From NCBI GenBank assembly GCA_963170055.1, contig CAUJGJ010000074.1, positions 37,001 through 101,000 of the forward strand: DNA of 64,000 nucleotides, written 5' to 3'. Origin of the DNA: Halisarca cf. caerulea. Taxonomy: Eukaryota > Porifera > Demospongiae > Chondrillida > Halisarcidae. Below, one piece after another: positions 38,517-52,868 of this stretch. The notes beneath the pieces were generated by a model. The model saw only the letters and a program-made list of their open reading frames with translations, was not told the DNA's origin and did not search any database. Numbering within the stretch: position 1 is the stretch's first letter; every line of letters begins with the position of its first letter. The translations under genes and the position numbers were made by a program.

Positions 38517-39764
38517 CCAAATATTGGTGTTTGAACCACCATATCCAACACTACACAAATATGCCCACAGCACTTAAGAAACTTCATGTGTATCCACTGA
38601 CAATGTGCGTGGTGCTAGTACCAAATATTGGTGTTTGAACCACCATATCCAACACTACACAAATATGCCCACAGCACTTAAGAAACTTCATGTGTATCCA
38701 CTGACAATGTGCGTGGTGCTAGTACCAAATATTGGTGTTTGAACCACCATATCCAACACTACACAAATAAGCCCACAGCATTTAAGAAACTTCATGTGTG
38801 TCCACTGTGAATGTTTGTGGTGCTAGTGCCAAATATTATCATTAACACCAGCATATCCAACACTACACAAATACGCCCACAGCATTTCAGAAACTTCATG
38901 TGTGTCCACTGGGAATGTGCGTGGTGCTATTGCGAAATATTGGTCTTAACACTAGCATATTTAACACTACACAGATACGCCCACAACACTTCAGAAACTT
39001 CATGTGTGTCCACTGGGAATGTGCATGGTGCTAGTGCCAAATATTGGTATGAGCACCAGCGTATCCAACACTACACAAATACGCCCACAGCACTTCAGAA
39101 ACTTTATGTGTGTCCACTGGGAATGTGCGCGGTGGTAGTGCCAAATATTGGTCTTAGAACCACCATATCCAACACTACACAAATACGCCCACAGTACTTC
39201 AGAAACTTCATGTGTGTCCACTGGGAATGTGCGTGGTGCTAGTGCCAAATATTGGTCTTAACAGTAGCATATTTAACACTACACAGATACACCCACAACA
39301 CTTCAGAAACTTCATGTGTGTCCACAAGGAATGTGCGTGGTGCTAGTGCCAAATATTGGTATTAGCACCAGCATATCCAACACTATACAAGTACGCCCAC
39401 AGTACTTCAGAAACTTCATGTGTGTCCACTTTAAATGTTTGTGGTGCTAGTGCCAAATATTATTATTAGCACCAACATATCCAACACTACACAGATACGC
39501 CCACAGCATTTCAGAAACTTCATGTGTTTCCACTGGGAATGTGCGTGGTGCTAGTGCCAAATATTGGTCTTAGAACCACCATATCCAACACTACACAAAT
39601 ACGCCCACAGTACTTCAGAAACTTCATGTGTGTCCACTGGGAATGTGCGTGGTGCTATTGCGAAATATTGGTCTTAACACTAGCATATTTAACACTACAC
39701 AGATACGCCCACAACACTTCAGAAACTTCATGTGTGTCCACTGGGAATGTGCGTGGTGCTAGTG
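38517..39764 (+). repeat. 12 monomers, module lacking A2 in its place
   Basis: Order G G H I B2 J A B C2 I2 A B2. The I monomer at 38829 ends in GTGCTATTG, the ending proper to A2, and is followed directly by B2. This is an in-register deletion of one monomer with the join inside an I/A2 chimera. Confidence 0.82.
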
Positions 39765-40596
39765 CCAAATATTGGTCTTAACAGTAGCATATTTAACACT
39801 ACACAGATACACCCACAACACTTCAGAAACTTCATGTGTGTCCACAAGGAATGTGCGTGGTGCTAGTGCCAAATATTGGTATTAGCACCAGCATATCCAA
39901 CACTACAAAAGTACGCCCACAGCACTTCAGAAACCTCATGTGTGTCGACTGGGAATGTGCGTGGTATTAGTGCCAAATATTGGTATTAGCACCAGCATAT
40001 TCAACACTACACAGATACGCCCACAGCACTTCAGAAACTTCATGTGTGTCCACTGGGAATGTGCGTGGTGCTAGTGCCAAATATTTGTATTAGCACAAGC
40101 ATATCGAATGTTACACAAATACGCCCACAGCACTTCAGAAACTTCATGCGTGTCCACTGGGAATGTGCATGGTGCTAGTACCAAAGATTGGTCTTAGAAC
40201 CACTATATCCAACACTACACAAATATGCCCACAGCACTTAAGAAACTTCATGTGTGTCCACTGTGAATGTTTGTGGTGCTAGTGCCAAATATTATTATTA
40301 GCACCAGCATATCCAACACTACACTAATACGCCCACAGCATTTCAGAAACTTCATGTGTGTCCACTGGGAATGTGCGTGGTGCTAGTGCCAAATATTGGT
40401 CTTAGAACCACCATATCCAACGCTACACAAATACGCCCACAGCACTTCAGAAACTTTATGTGTGTCCACTGGGAATGTGCGTGGTGCTATTGCGAAATAT
40501 GGGTCTTAACACTAGCATATTTAACACTACACAGATACGCCCACAAAACTTCAGAAACTTCATGTGTGTCCACTGGGAATGTGCATGGTGCTAGTG
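39765..40596 (+). repeat. 832-bp module X, copy 1 (8 monomers)
   Basis: Order B C D E F/H I A2 B2. The B monomer has GGTCTTAACAGTAGC and the C monomer ACAAAAGTACG. The F/H monomer is a chimera: it starts with the F core CCAAAGATTGG and ends with the H tail TGAATGTTTGTGG. Confidence 0.9.
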
Positions 40597-41428
40597 CCAA
40601 ATATTGGTATTAGCACCAGCGTATCCAACACTACACAAGTACGCCCACAGCACTTCAGAAACCTCATGTGTGTCGACTGGGAATGTGCGTGGTATTAGTG
40701 CCAAATATTGGTATTAGCACCAGCATATCCAACACTACACAGATACGCCCACAGCACTTCAGAAACTTCATGTGTGTCCACTGGGAATGTGCGTGGTGTT
40801 AGTGCCAAATATTTGTATTAGCACAAGCATATCGAATGTTACACAAATACGCCCACAGCACTTCAGAAACTTCATGCGTGTCCACTGGGAATGTGCATGG
40901 TGCTAGTACCAAAGATTGGCCTTAGAACCACTATATCCAACACTACACTAATACGCCCAAAGCACTTCAGAAACTTCATGTGTATCCTCTGAAAATGTGC
41001 GTGGTGCTAGTACCAAATATTGGTGTTTAAACCACCATATCCAACACTACACAAATATGCCCACAGCACTTAAGAAACTTCATGTGTATCCACTGACAAT
41101 GTGCGTGGTGCTAGTACCAAATATTGGTGTTTGAACCACCATATCCAACACTACACAAATATGCCCACAGCACTTAAGAAACTTCATGTGTGTCCACTGT
41201 GAATGTTTGTGGTGCTAGTGCCAAATATTATTATTAGCACCAGCATATCCAACACTACACAAATACGCCCACAGCATTTCAGAAACTTCATGTGTGTCCA
41301 CTGGGAATGTGCGTGGTGCTAGTGCCAAATATTGGTCTTATAACCACCATATCCAACACTACACAAATACGCCCACAGCACTTCAGAAACTTCATGTGTG
41401 TCCACTGGGAATGTGCGTGCTGCTAGTG
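40597..41428 (+). repeat. 832-bp module Y, copy 1 (8 monomers)
   Basis: Order J/C D E F G H I A. Markers are CCAAAGATTGGCCTTAG (40909), GCCCAAAGCAC (40957), CTGAAAATGTGC (40989) and GTGTTTAAACC (41024), all shared with module Y copy 2. Confidence 0.88.
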
Positions 41429-42260
41429 CCAAATATTGGTCTTAACAGTAGCATATTTAACACTACACAGATACACCCACAACACTTCAGAAACTTCATG
41501 TGTGTCCACAAGGAATGTGCGTGGTGCTAGTGCCAAATATTGGTATTAGCACCAGCATATCCAACACTACAAAAGTACGCCCACAGCACTTCAGAAACCT
41601 CATGTGTGTCGACTGGGAATGTGCGTGGTATTAGTGCCAAATATTGGTATTAGCACCAGCATATTCAACACTACACAGATACGCCCACAGCACTTCAGAA
41701 ACTTCATGTGTGTCCACTGGGAATGTGCGTGGTGCTAGTGCCAAATATTTGTATTAGCACAAGCATATCGAATGTTACACAAATACGCCCACAGCACTTC
41801 AGAAACTTCATGCGTGTCCACTGGGAATGTGCATGGTGCTAGTACCAAAGATTGGTCTTAGAACCACTATATCCAACACTACACAAATATGCCCACAGCA
41901 CTTAAGAAACTTCATGTGTGTCCACTGTGAATGTTTGTGGTGCTAGTGCCAAATATTATTATTAGCACCAGCATATCCAACACTACACTAATACGCCCAC
42001 AGCATTTCAGAAACTTCATGTGTGTCCACTGGGAATGTGCGTGGTGCTAGTGCCAAATATTGGTCTTAGAACCACCATATCCAACGCTACACAAATACGC
42101 CCACAGCACTTCAGAAACTTCATGTGTGTCCACTGGGAATGTGCGTGGTGCTATTGCGAAATATTGGTCTTAACACTAGCATATTTAACACTACACAGAT
42201 ACGCCCACAACACTTCAGAAACTTCATGTGTGTCCACTGGGAATGTGCGTGGTGCTAGTG
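41429..42260 (+). repeat. 832-bp module X, copy 2
   Basis: Same order and markers as copy 1, directly followed by copy 3. The B2 core is CGAAATATTGG, where copy 1 has CGAAATATGGG at 40493, a private change. Confidence 0.9.
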
Positions 42261-43092
42261 CCAAATATTGGTCTTAACAGTAGCATATTTAACACTACAC
42301 AGATACACCCACAACACTTCAGAAACTTCATGTGTGTCCACAAGGAATGTGCGTGGTGCTAGTGCCAAATATTGGTATTAGCACCAGCATATCCAACACT
42401 ACAAAAGTACGCCCACAGCACTTCAGAAACCTCATGTGTGTCGACTGGGAATGTGCGTGGTATTAGTGCCAAATATTGGTATTAGCACCAGCATATTCAA
42501 CACTACACAGATACGCCCACAGCACTTCAGAAACTTCATGTGTGTCCACTGGGAATGTGCGTGGTGCTAGTGCCAAATATTTGTATTAGCACAAGCATAT
42601 CGAATGTTACACAAATACGCCCACAGCACTTCAGAAACTTCATGCGTGTCCACTGGGAATGTGCATGGTGCTAGTACCAAAGATTGGTCTTAGAACCACT
42701 ATATCCAACACTACACAAATATGCCCACAGCACTTAAGAAACTTCATGTGTGTCCACTGTGAATGTTTGTGGTGCTAGTGCCAAATATTATTATTAGCAC
42801 CAGCATATCCAACACTACACTAATACGCCCACAGCATTTCAGAAACTTCATGTGTGTCCACTGGGAATGTGCGTGGTGCTAGTGCCAAATATTGGTCTTA
42901 GAACCACCATATCCAACGCTACACAAATACGCCCACAGCACTTCAGAAACTTCATGTGTGTCCACTGGGAATGTGCGTGGTGCTATTGCGAAATATTGGT
43001 CTTAACACTAGCATATTTAACACTACACAGATACGCCCACAACACTTCAGAAACTTCATGTGTGTCCACTGGGAATGTGCATGGTGCTAGTG
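42261..43092 (+). repeat. 832-bp module X, copy 3
   Basis: Superimposes on copy 2 at a shift of exactly 832 apart from its end: the final monomer carries GAATGTGCATGG (43072), where copy 2 has GAATGTGCGTGG. That ending matches the one before module Y copy 1. Confidence 0.9.
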
Positions 43093-43924
43093 CCAAATAT
43101 TGGCATTAGCACCAGCGTATCCAACACTACACAAGTACGCCCACAGCACTTCAGAAACCTCATGTGTGTCGACTGGGAATGTGCGTGGTATTAGTGCCAA
43201 ATATTGGTATTAGCACCAGCATATCCAACACTACACAGATACGCCCACAGCACTTCAGAAACTTCATGTGTGTCCACTGGGAATGTGCGTGGTGTTAGTG
43301 CCAAATATTTGTATTAGCACAAGCATATCGAATGTTACACAAATACGCCCACAGCACTTCAGAAACTTCATGCGTGTCCACTGGGAATGTGCATGGTGCT
43401 AGTACCAAAGATTGGCCTTAGAACCACTATATCCAACACTACACTAATACGCCCAAAGCACTTCAGAAACTTCATGTGTATCCTCTGAAAATGTGCGTGG
43501 TGCTAGTACCAAATATTGGTGTTTAAACCACCATATCCAACACTACACAAATATGCCCACAGCACTTAAGAAACTTCATGTGTATCCACTGACAATGTGC
43601 GTGGTGCTAGTACCAAATATTGGTGTTTGAACCACCATATCCAACACTACACAAATATGCCCACAGCATTTAAGAAACTTCATGAGTGTCCACTGTGAAT
43701 GTTTGTGGTGCTAGTGCCAAATATTATTATTAGCACCAGCATATCCAACACTACACAAATACGCCCACAGCATTTCAGAAACTTCATGTGTGTACACTGG
43801 GAATGTGCGCGGTGCTAGTGCCAAATATTGGTCTTAGAACGACCATATCCAACACTACACAAATACGCCCACAGCATTTCAGAAACTTCATGTGTGTCCA
43901 CTGGGAATGTGCGTGGTGCTAGTG
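43093..43924 (+). repeat. 832-bp module Y, copy 2
   Basis: Same order and the same four private markers as copy 1, shifted by 2,496 (24 x 104). It differs in the H monomer, which has CATTTAAG and CATGAGTG near 43668-43687. The stretch 39765-43924 is therefore X Y X X Y. Confidence 0.88.
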
Positions 43925-44964
43925 CCAAATATTGGTCTTAACACTAGCATATTTAACACTACACAGATACACCCACAACACTTCAGAAACTTCATGTGTG
44001 TCCACAAGGAATGTGCGTGGTGCTAGTGCCAAATATTATTATTAGCACCAGCATATCCAACACTACACAAGTACGCCCACAGCACTTCAGAAACCTCATG
44101 TGTGTCCACTGGGAATGTGCGTGGTATTAGTGCCAAATATTGGTATTAGCACCAGCATATTCAACACTACACAGATACGCCCACAGCACTTCAGAAACTT
44201 CATGTGTGTCCACTGGGAATGTGCGTGGTGCTAGTGCCAAATATTTGTATTAGCACAAGCATATCGAATGCTACACAAATACGCCCACAGCACTTCAGAA
44301 ACTTCATGCGTGTCCACTGGGAATGTGCATGGTGCTAGTACCAAAGATTGGTCTTAGAACCACTATATCCAACACTACACTAATACGCCCACAGCACTTC
44401 AGAAACTTCATGTGTATCCTCTGACAATGTGCGTGGTGCTAGTACCAAATATTGGTGTTTGAACCACCATATCCAACACTACACAAATATGCCCACAGCA
44501 CTTAAGAAACTTCATGTGTATCCACTGACAATGTGCGTGGTGCTAGTACCAAATATTGGTGTTTGAACCACCATATCCAACACTACACAAATATGCCCAC
44601 AGCACTTAAGAAACTTCATGTGTGTCCACTGGGAATTTGCATGGTGCTAGTGCCAAATATTGGTATTAGCACCAGCGTATCCAACACTACACAAATACGC
44701 CCACAGTACTTCAGAAACTTCATGTGTGTCCACTGGGAATGTGCGCGGTGCTAGTGCCAAATATTGGTCTTAGAACCACCATATCCAACACTACACAAAT
44801 ACGCCCACAGTACTTCAGAAACTTCATGTGTGTCCACTGGGAATGTGCGCGGTGCTAGTGCCAAATATTGGTCTTAGAACCACCATATCCAACACTACAC
44901 AAATACGCCCACAGCACTTCAGAAACTTCATGTGTGTCCACTGGGAATGTGCGTGGTGCTAGTG
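43925..44964 (+). repeat. 10-monomer unit (1,040 bp)
   Basis: Order B C D E F G G J A A. The part up to J recurs at 44965 with a shift of 1,040. The J monomer follows G directly here, without the H-I-A2-B2 run found elsewhere. Confidence 0.85.
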
Positions 44965-45692
44965 CCAAATATTGGTCTTAACACTAGCATATTTAACACT
45001 ACACAGATACACCCACAACACTTCAGAAACTTCATGTGTGTCCACAAGGAATGTGCGTTGTGCTAGTGCCAAATATTGGTATTAGCACCAGCATATCCAA
45101 CACTACACAAGTACGCCCACAGCACTTCAGAAACCTCATGTGTGTCGACTGGGAATGTGCGTGGTATTAGTGCCAAATATTGGTATTAGCACCAGCATAT
45201 TCAACACTACACAGTTACGCCCACAGCACTTCAGAAACTTCATGTGTGTCCACATGGAATGTGCGTGGTGCTAGTGCCAAATATTTGTATTAGCACAAGC
45301 ATATCGAATGCTACACAAATACGCCCACAGCACTTCAGAAACTTCATGCGTGTCAACTGGGAATGTGCGTGGTGCTAGTACCAAAGTTTGGTCTTAGAAC
45401 CACTATATCCAACACTACACTAATACGCCCACAGTACTTCAGAAACTTCATGTGTATCCTCTGACAATGTGCGTGGTGCTAGTACCAAATATTGGTGTTT
45501 GAACCACCATATCCAACACTACACAAATATGCCCACAGCACTTAAGAAACTTCATGTGTATCCACTGACAATGTGCGTGGTGCTAGTACCAAATATTGGT
45601 GTTTGAACCACCATATCCAACACTACACAAATATGCCCACAGCACTTAAGAAACTTCATGTGTGTCCACTGGGAATGTGCATGGTGCTAGTG
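44965..45692 (+). repeat. 7-monomer unit B-C-D-E-F-G-G
   Basis: 728 bp in the order B C D E F G G. Private changes include CACAGTTACGCCC (45210) and CCACATGGAATG (45250). The order is the same as in the 7-monomer HOR further right (53285 onward). Confidence 0.85.
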
Positions 45693-46316
45693 CCAAATAT
45701 TGGCATTAGCACCAGCGTATCCAACACTACACAAATACGCCCACAGTACTTCAGAAACTTCATGTGTGTCCACTGGGAATGTGCGTGGTGCTAGTGCCAA
45801 ATATTGGTATTAGCACCAGCATATTCAACACTACACAGATACGCCCACAGCACTTCAGAAACTTCATGTGTGTCCACTGGGAATGTGCGTGGTGCTAGTG
45901 CCAAATATTTGTATTAGCACAAGCATATCGAATGCTACACAAATACGCCCACAGCACTTCAGAAACTTCATGCGTGTCCACTGGGAATGTGCATGGTGCT
46001 AGTACCAAAGATTGGTATTAGCACCAGCGTATCCAACACTACACAAATACGCCCACAGTACTTCAGAAACTTCATGTGTGTCCACTGGGAATGTGCGTGG
46101 TGCTAGTGCCAAATATTGGTATTAGCACCAGCATATTCAACACTACACAGATACGCCCACAGCACTTCAGAAACTTCATGTGTGTCCACTGGGAATGTGC
46201 GTGGTGCTAGTGCCAAATATTTGTATTAGCACAAGCATATCGAATGCTACACAAATACGCCCACAGCACTTCAGAAACTTCATGCGTGTCCACTGGGAAT
46301 GTGCATGGTGCTAGTA
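45693..46316 (+). repeat. 312-bp (3-monomer) tandem duplication J-D-E
   Basis: Order J D E, J D E, then D-E-F style sequence resumes at 46317. The second J (46005) begins with the F core CCAAAGATTGG and continues as J (GGTATTAGCACCAGCG), so it is an F/J chimera marking the crossover point. The D and E monomers of the two copies appear identical. Confidence 0.85.
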
Positions 46317-47252
46317 CCAAACATTGGTCTTAGAACCACTATATCCAACACTACACTAATACGCCCACAGCACTTCAGAAACTTCATGTGTATCCTCTGA
46401 CAATGTGCGTGGTGCTAGTACCAAATATTGGTGTTTGAACCACCATATCCAACACTACACAAATATGCCCACAGCACTTAAGAAACTTCATGTGTATCCA
46501 CTGACAATGTGCGTGGTGCTAGTACCAAATATTGGTGTTTGAACCACCATATCCAACACTACACAAATATGCCCACAGCACTTAAGAAACTTCATGTGTG
46601 TCCACTGGGAATGTGCATGGTGCTAGTGCCAAATATTGGTATTAGCACCAGCGTATCCAACACTACACAAATACGCCCACAGTACTTCAGAAACTTCATG
46701 TGTGTCCACTGGGAATGTGCGCGGTGCTAGTGCCAAATATTGGTCTTAGAACCACCATATCCAACACTACACAAATACGCCCACAGTACTTCAGAAACTT
46801 CATGTGTGTCCACTGGGAATGTGCGTGGTGCTAAGGCCAAATATTGGTCTTAACACTAGCATATTTAACACTACACAGATACACCCACAACACTTCAGAA
46901 ACTTCATGTGTGTCCACAAGGAATGTGCGTGGTGCTAGTGCCAAATATTGGTATTAGCACCAGCATATCCAACACTACACAAGTACGCCCACAGCACTTC
47001 AGAAACCTCATGTGTGTCGACTGGGAATGTGCGTGGTATTAGTGCCAAATATTGGTATTAGCACCAACATATTCAACACTACACAGATACGCCCACAGCA
47101 CTTCAGAAACTTCATGTGTGTCCACTGGGAATGTGCGTGGTGCTAGTGCCAAATATTTGTATTAGCACAAGCATATCGAATGCTACACAAATACGCCCAC
47201 AGCACTTCAGAAACTTCATGTGTATCCTCTGACAATGTGCGTGGTGCTAGTA
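46317..47252 (+). repeat. 9 monomers: F G G J A B C D E/F
   Basis: Regular 104-bp monomers, including an A monomer that ends in GTGCTAAGG (46828). The last (47149) is an E/F chimera: E up to GCACTTCAGAAACTTCATG, then the F tail TGTATCCTCTGACAATG. Confidence 0.82.
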
Positions 47253-48604
47253 CCAAATATTGGTGTTTGAACCACCATATCCAACACTACACAAATATGC
47301 CCACAGCACTTAAGAAACTTCATGTGTATCCACTGACAATGTGCGTGGTGCTAGTACCAAATATTGGTGTTTGAACCACCATATCCAACACTACACAAAT
47401 ATGCCCACAGCACTTAAGAAACTTCATGTGTGTCCACTGTGAATGTTTGTGGTGCTAGTGCCAAATATTATCATTAGCACCAGCATATCCAACACTACAC
47501 AAATACGCCCACAGCATTTCAGAAACTTCATGTGTGTTCACTGGGAATGTGCGTGGTGCTAGTGCCAAATATTGGTCTTAGAACCACCATATCCAACGCT
47601 ACACAAATACGTCCACAGCACTTCAGAAACTTCATGTGTGTCCACTGGGAATGTGCGTGGTGCTATTGCGAAATATTGGTCTTAACACTAGCATATTTAA
47701 CACTACACAGATACGCCCACAACACTTCAGAAACTTCATGTGTGTCCACTGGGAATGTGCATGGTGCTAGTGCCAAATATTGGTATTAGCACCAGCGTAT
47801 CCAACACTACACAAATACGCCCACAGCACTTCAGAAACTTCATGTGTGTCCACTGGGAATATGCGCGGTGCTAGTGCCAAATATTGGTCTTAGAACCACC
47901 ATATCCAACACTACACAAATACGCCCACAGTACTTCAGAAACTTCATGTGTGTCCACTGGGAATGTGCGTGGTGCTAGTGCCAAATATTGGTCTTAACAC
48001 TAGCATATTTAACACTACACAGATACACCCACAACATTTTAGAAACTTCATGTGTGTCCACAAGGAATGTGCGTGGTGCTAGTGCCAAATATTGGTATTA
48101 GCACCAGCATATCCAACACTACACAAGTACGCCCACAGTACTTCAGAAACTTCATGTGTGTCCACTGTAAATGTTTGTGGTGCTAGTGCCAAATATTATT
48201 ATTAGCACCAACATATCCAACACTACACAGATACGCCCACAGCATTTCAGAAACTTCATGTGTGTCCACTGGGAATGTGCGTGGTGCTAGTGCCAAATAT
48301 TGGTCTTAGAACCACCATATCCAACACTACACAAATACGCCCACAGTACTTCAGAAACTTCATGTGTGTCCACTGGGATTATGCGTGGTGCTAGTGCCAA
48401 ATATTGGTCTTAACACTAGCATATTTAACACTACACAGATACACCCACAACACTTCAGAAACTTCATGTGTGTCCACAAGGAATGTGCGTGGTGCTAGTG
48501 CCAAATATTGGTATTAGCACCAGCATATCCAACACTACACAAGTACGCCCACAGTACTTTAGAAACTTCATGTGTGTCGACTGGGAATGTGCGTGGTATT
48601 AGTG
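47253..48604 (+). repeat. 13-monomer module G-H-I-A2-B2-J-A-B-C2-I2-A-B-C
   Basis: One of seven copies of this order in the window; the others begin at 22192, 28117, 30821, 32693, 60357 and 62229. All are 1,352 bp except the first, which lacks two bases. The module is dispersed among other HOR arrangements, so it is probably older than them. Confidence 0.87.
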
Positions 48605-51600
48605 CCAAATATTGGTATTAGCACCAGCGTATCCAACACTACACAAATACGCCCACAGCACTTCAGAAACTTCATGTGTGTCCACTGGGAATGTGCGCGG
48701 TGCTAGTGCCAAATATTGGTCTTAGAACCACCATATCCAACACTACACAAATACGCCCACAGCACTTCAGAAACTTCATGTGTGTCCACTGGGAATGTGC
48801 GTGGTGCTAGTGCCAAATATTGGTCTTAACACTAGCATATTTAACACTACACAGATACACCCACAACACTTCAGAAACTTCATGTGTGTCCACTGGGAAT
48901 GTGCGTGGTGCTAGTGCCAAATATTGGTATTAGCACCAGCATATCCAACACTACACAAGTACGCCCACAGCACTTCAGAAACCTCATGTGTGTCGACTGG
49001 GAATGTGCGTGGTATTAGTGCCAAATATTGGTATTAGCACCAGCATATTCAACACTACACAGATACGCCCACAGCACTTCAGGAACTTCATGTGTGTCCA
49101 CTGGGAATGTGCGTGGTGCTAGTGCCAAATATTTGTATTAGCACAAGCATATCGAATGCTACACAAATACGCCCACAGCACTTCAGAAACTTCATGCGTG
49201 TCCACTGGGAATGTGCGTGGTGCTAGTACCAAATATTGGTGTTTGAACCACCATATCCAACACTACACAAATATGCCCACAGCACTTAAGAAACTTCATG
49301 TGTATCCACTGACAATGTGCGTGGTGCTAGTACCAAATATTGGTGTTTGAACCACCATATCCAACACTACACAAATATGCCCACAGCACTTAAGAAACTT
49401 CATGTGTGTCCACTGTGAATGTTTGTGGTGCTAGTGCCAAATATTATTATTAGCACCAGCATATCCAACACTACACAAATACGCCCACAGCATTTCAGAA
49501 ACTTCATGTGTGTCCACTGGGAATGTGCGTGGTGCTAGTGCCAAATATTGGTCTTAGAACCACCATATCCAACACTACACAAATACGCCCACAGCACTTC
49601 AGAAACTTCATGTGTGTCCACTGGGAATGTGCGTGGTGCTAGTGCCAAATATTGGTCTTAACACTAGCATATTTAACACTACACAGATACACCCACAACA
49701 CTTCAGAAACTTCATGTGTGTCCACAAGGAATGTGCGTGGTGCTAGTGCCTAATATTGGTATTAGCACCAGCATATCCAACACTACACAAGTACGCCCAC
49801 AGCACTTCAGAAACCTCATGTGTGTCGACTGGGAATGTGCGTGGTATTAGTGCCAAATATTGGTATTAGCACCAGCATATTCAACACTACACAGATACGC
49901 CCACAGCACTTCAGAAACTTCATGTGTGTCCACTGGGAATGTGCGTGGTGCTAGTGCCAAATATTTGTATTAGCACAAGCATATCGAATGCTACACAAAT
50001 ACGCCCACAGCACTTCAGAAACTTCATGCGTGTCCACTGGGAATGTGCATGGTGCTAGTACCAAAGATTGGACTTAGAACCACTATATCCAACACTACAC
50101 TAATACGCCCACAGCACTTCAGAAACTTCATGTGTATCCTCTGACAATGTGCGTGGTGCTAGTACCAAATATTGGTGTTTGAACCACCATATCCAACACT
50201 ACACAAATATGCCCACAGCACTTAAGAAACTTCATGTGTATACACTGACAATGTGCGTGGTGCTAGTACCAAATATTGGTGTTTGAACCACCATATCCAA
50301 CACTACACAAATATGCCCACAGCACTTAAGAAACTTCATGTGTGTCCACTGTGAATGTTTGTGGTGCTAGTGCCAAATATTATTATTAGCACCAGCATAT
50401 CCAACACTACACTAATACGCCCACAGCATTTCAGAAACTTCATGTGTGTCCACTGGGAATGTGCGTGGTGCTAGTGCCAAATATTGGTCTTAGAACCACC
50501 ATATCCAACGCTACACAAATACGCCTACAGCACTTCAGAAACTTCATGTGTGTCCACTGGGAATGTGCGTGGTGCTATTGCGAAATATTGGTCTTAACAC
50601 TAGCATATTTAACACTACACAGATACGCCCACAACACTTCAGAAACTTCATGTGTGTCCACTGGGAATGTGCATGGTGCTAGTGCCAAATATTGGTATTA
50701 GCACCAGCGTATCCAACACTACACAAATACGCCCACAGTACTTCAGAAACTTCATGTGTGTCCACTGGGAATGTGCGCGGTGCTAGTGCCAAATATTGGT
50801 CTTAGAACCACCATATCCAACACTACACAAATACGCCCACAGTACTTCAGAAACTTCATGTGTGTCCACTGGGAATGTGCGTGGTGCTAGTGCCAAATAT
50901 TGGTCTTAACAGTAGCATATTTAACACTACACAGATACACCCACAACACTTCAGAAACTTCATGTGTGTCCACAAGGAATGTGCGTGGTGCTAGTGCCAA
51001 ATATTGGTATTAGCACCAGCATATCCAACACTACACAAGTACGCCCACAGTACTTCAGAAACCTCATGTGTGTCGACTGGGAATGTGCGTGGTATTAGTG
51101 CCAAATATTGGTATTAGCACCAGCATATCCAACACTACACAGATACGCCCACAGCACTTCAGAAACTTCATGTGTGTCCACTGGGAATGTGCGTGGTGCT
51201 AGTGCCAAATATTTGTATTAGCACAAGCATATCGAATGCTACACAAATACGCCCACAGCACTTCAGAAACTTCATGCGTGTCCACTGGGAATGTGCATGG
51301 TGCTAGTACCAAAGATTGGTCTTAGAACCACTATATCCAACACTACACTAATACGCCCACAGCACTTCAGAAACTTTATGTGTGTCCTCTGACAATGTGC
51401 GTGGTGCTAGTACCAAATATTGGTGTTTGAACCACCATATCCAACACTACACAAATATGCCCACAGCACTTAAGAAACTTCATGTGTATCCACTGACAAT
51501 GTGCGTGGTGCTAGTACCAAATATTGGTGTTTGAACCACCATATCCAACACTACACAAATATGCCCACAGCACTTAAGAAACTTCATGTGTGTCCACTGG

Positions 51601-52868
51601 GAATGTTTGTGGTGCTAGTGCCAAATATTATTATTAGCACCAGCATATCCAACACTACACAAATACGCCCACAGCATTTCAGAAACTTCATGTGTGTCCA
51701 CTGGGAATGTGCGCGGTGGTAGTGCCAAATATTGGTCTTAGAACCACCATATCCAACACTACACAAATACGCCCACAGTACTTCAGAAACTTCATGTGTG
51801 TCCACTGGGAATGTGCATGGTGCTAGTGCCAAATATTGGTCTTAACACTAGCATATTTAACACTACACAGATACACCCACAACACTTCAGAAACTTCATG
51901 TGTGTCCACAAGGAATGTGCGTGGTGCTAGTGCCAAATATTGGTATTAGCACCAGCATATCCAACACTACACAAGTACGCCCACAGCACTTCAGAAACCT
52001 CATGTGTGTCGACTGGGAATGTGCGTGGTATTAGTGCCAAATATTGGTATTAGCACCAGCATATCCAACACTACACAGATACGCCCACAGCACTTCAGAA
52101 ACTTCATGTGTGTCCACTAGGAATGTGCGTGGTGCTAGTGCCAAATATTTGTATTAGCACAAGCATATCGAATGCTACACAAATACGCCCACAGCACTTC
52201 AGAAACTTCATGCGTGTCCACTGGGAATGTGCATGGTGCTAGTACCAAAGATTGGTCTTAGAACCACTATATCCAACACTACATTAATACGCCCACAGCA
52301 CTTCAGAAACTTCATGTGTATCCTCTGACAATGTGCGTGGTGCTAGTACCAAATATTGGTGTTTGAACCACCATATCCAACACTACACAAATATGCCCAC
52401 AGCACTTAAGAAACTTCATGTGTATCCACTGACAATGTGCGTGGTGCTAGTACCAAATATTGGTGTTTGAACCACCATATCCAACACTACACAAATATGC
52501 CCACAGCACTTAAGAAACTTCATGTGTGTCCACTGGGAATGTGCATGGTGCTAGTGCCAAATATTGGTATTAGCACCAGCGTATCCAACACTACACAAAT
52601 ACGCCCACAGTACTTCAGAAACTTCATGTGTGTCCACTGGGAATGTGCGTGGTGCTAGTGCCAAATATTGGTCTTAGAACCACCATATCCAACACTACAC
52701 AAATACGCCCACAGTACTTCAGAAACTTCATGTGTGTCCACTGGGAATGTGCGTGGTTCTAGTGCCAAATATTGGTCTTAACACTAGCATATTTAACACT
52801 ACACAGATACACCCACAACACTTCAGAAACTTCATGTGTGTCCAAAAGGAATGTGCGTGGTGCTAGTG
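48605..52868 (+). repeat. 41 monomers, mixed HOR
   Basis: Order: J A B C D E G H I A B C D E F G H I A2 B2 J A B C D E F G H I A B C D E F G G J A B. The run B-C-D-E-(F)-G-H-I repeats with either A or A2-B2-J-A as a link, a 9- to 12-monomer rhythm. F is skipped between E (49125) and G (49229). No indels. Confidence 0.82.
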
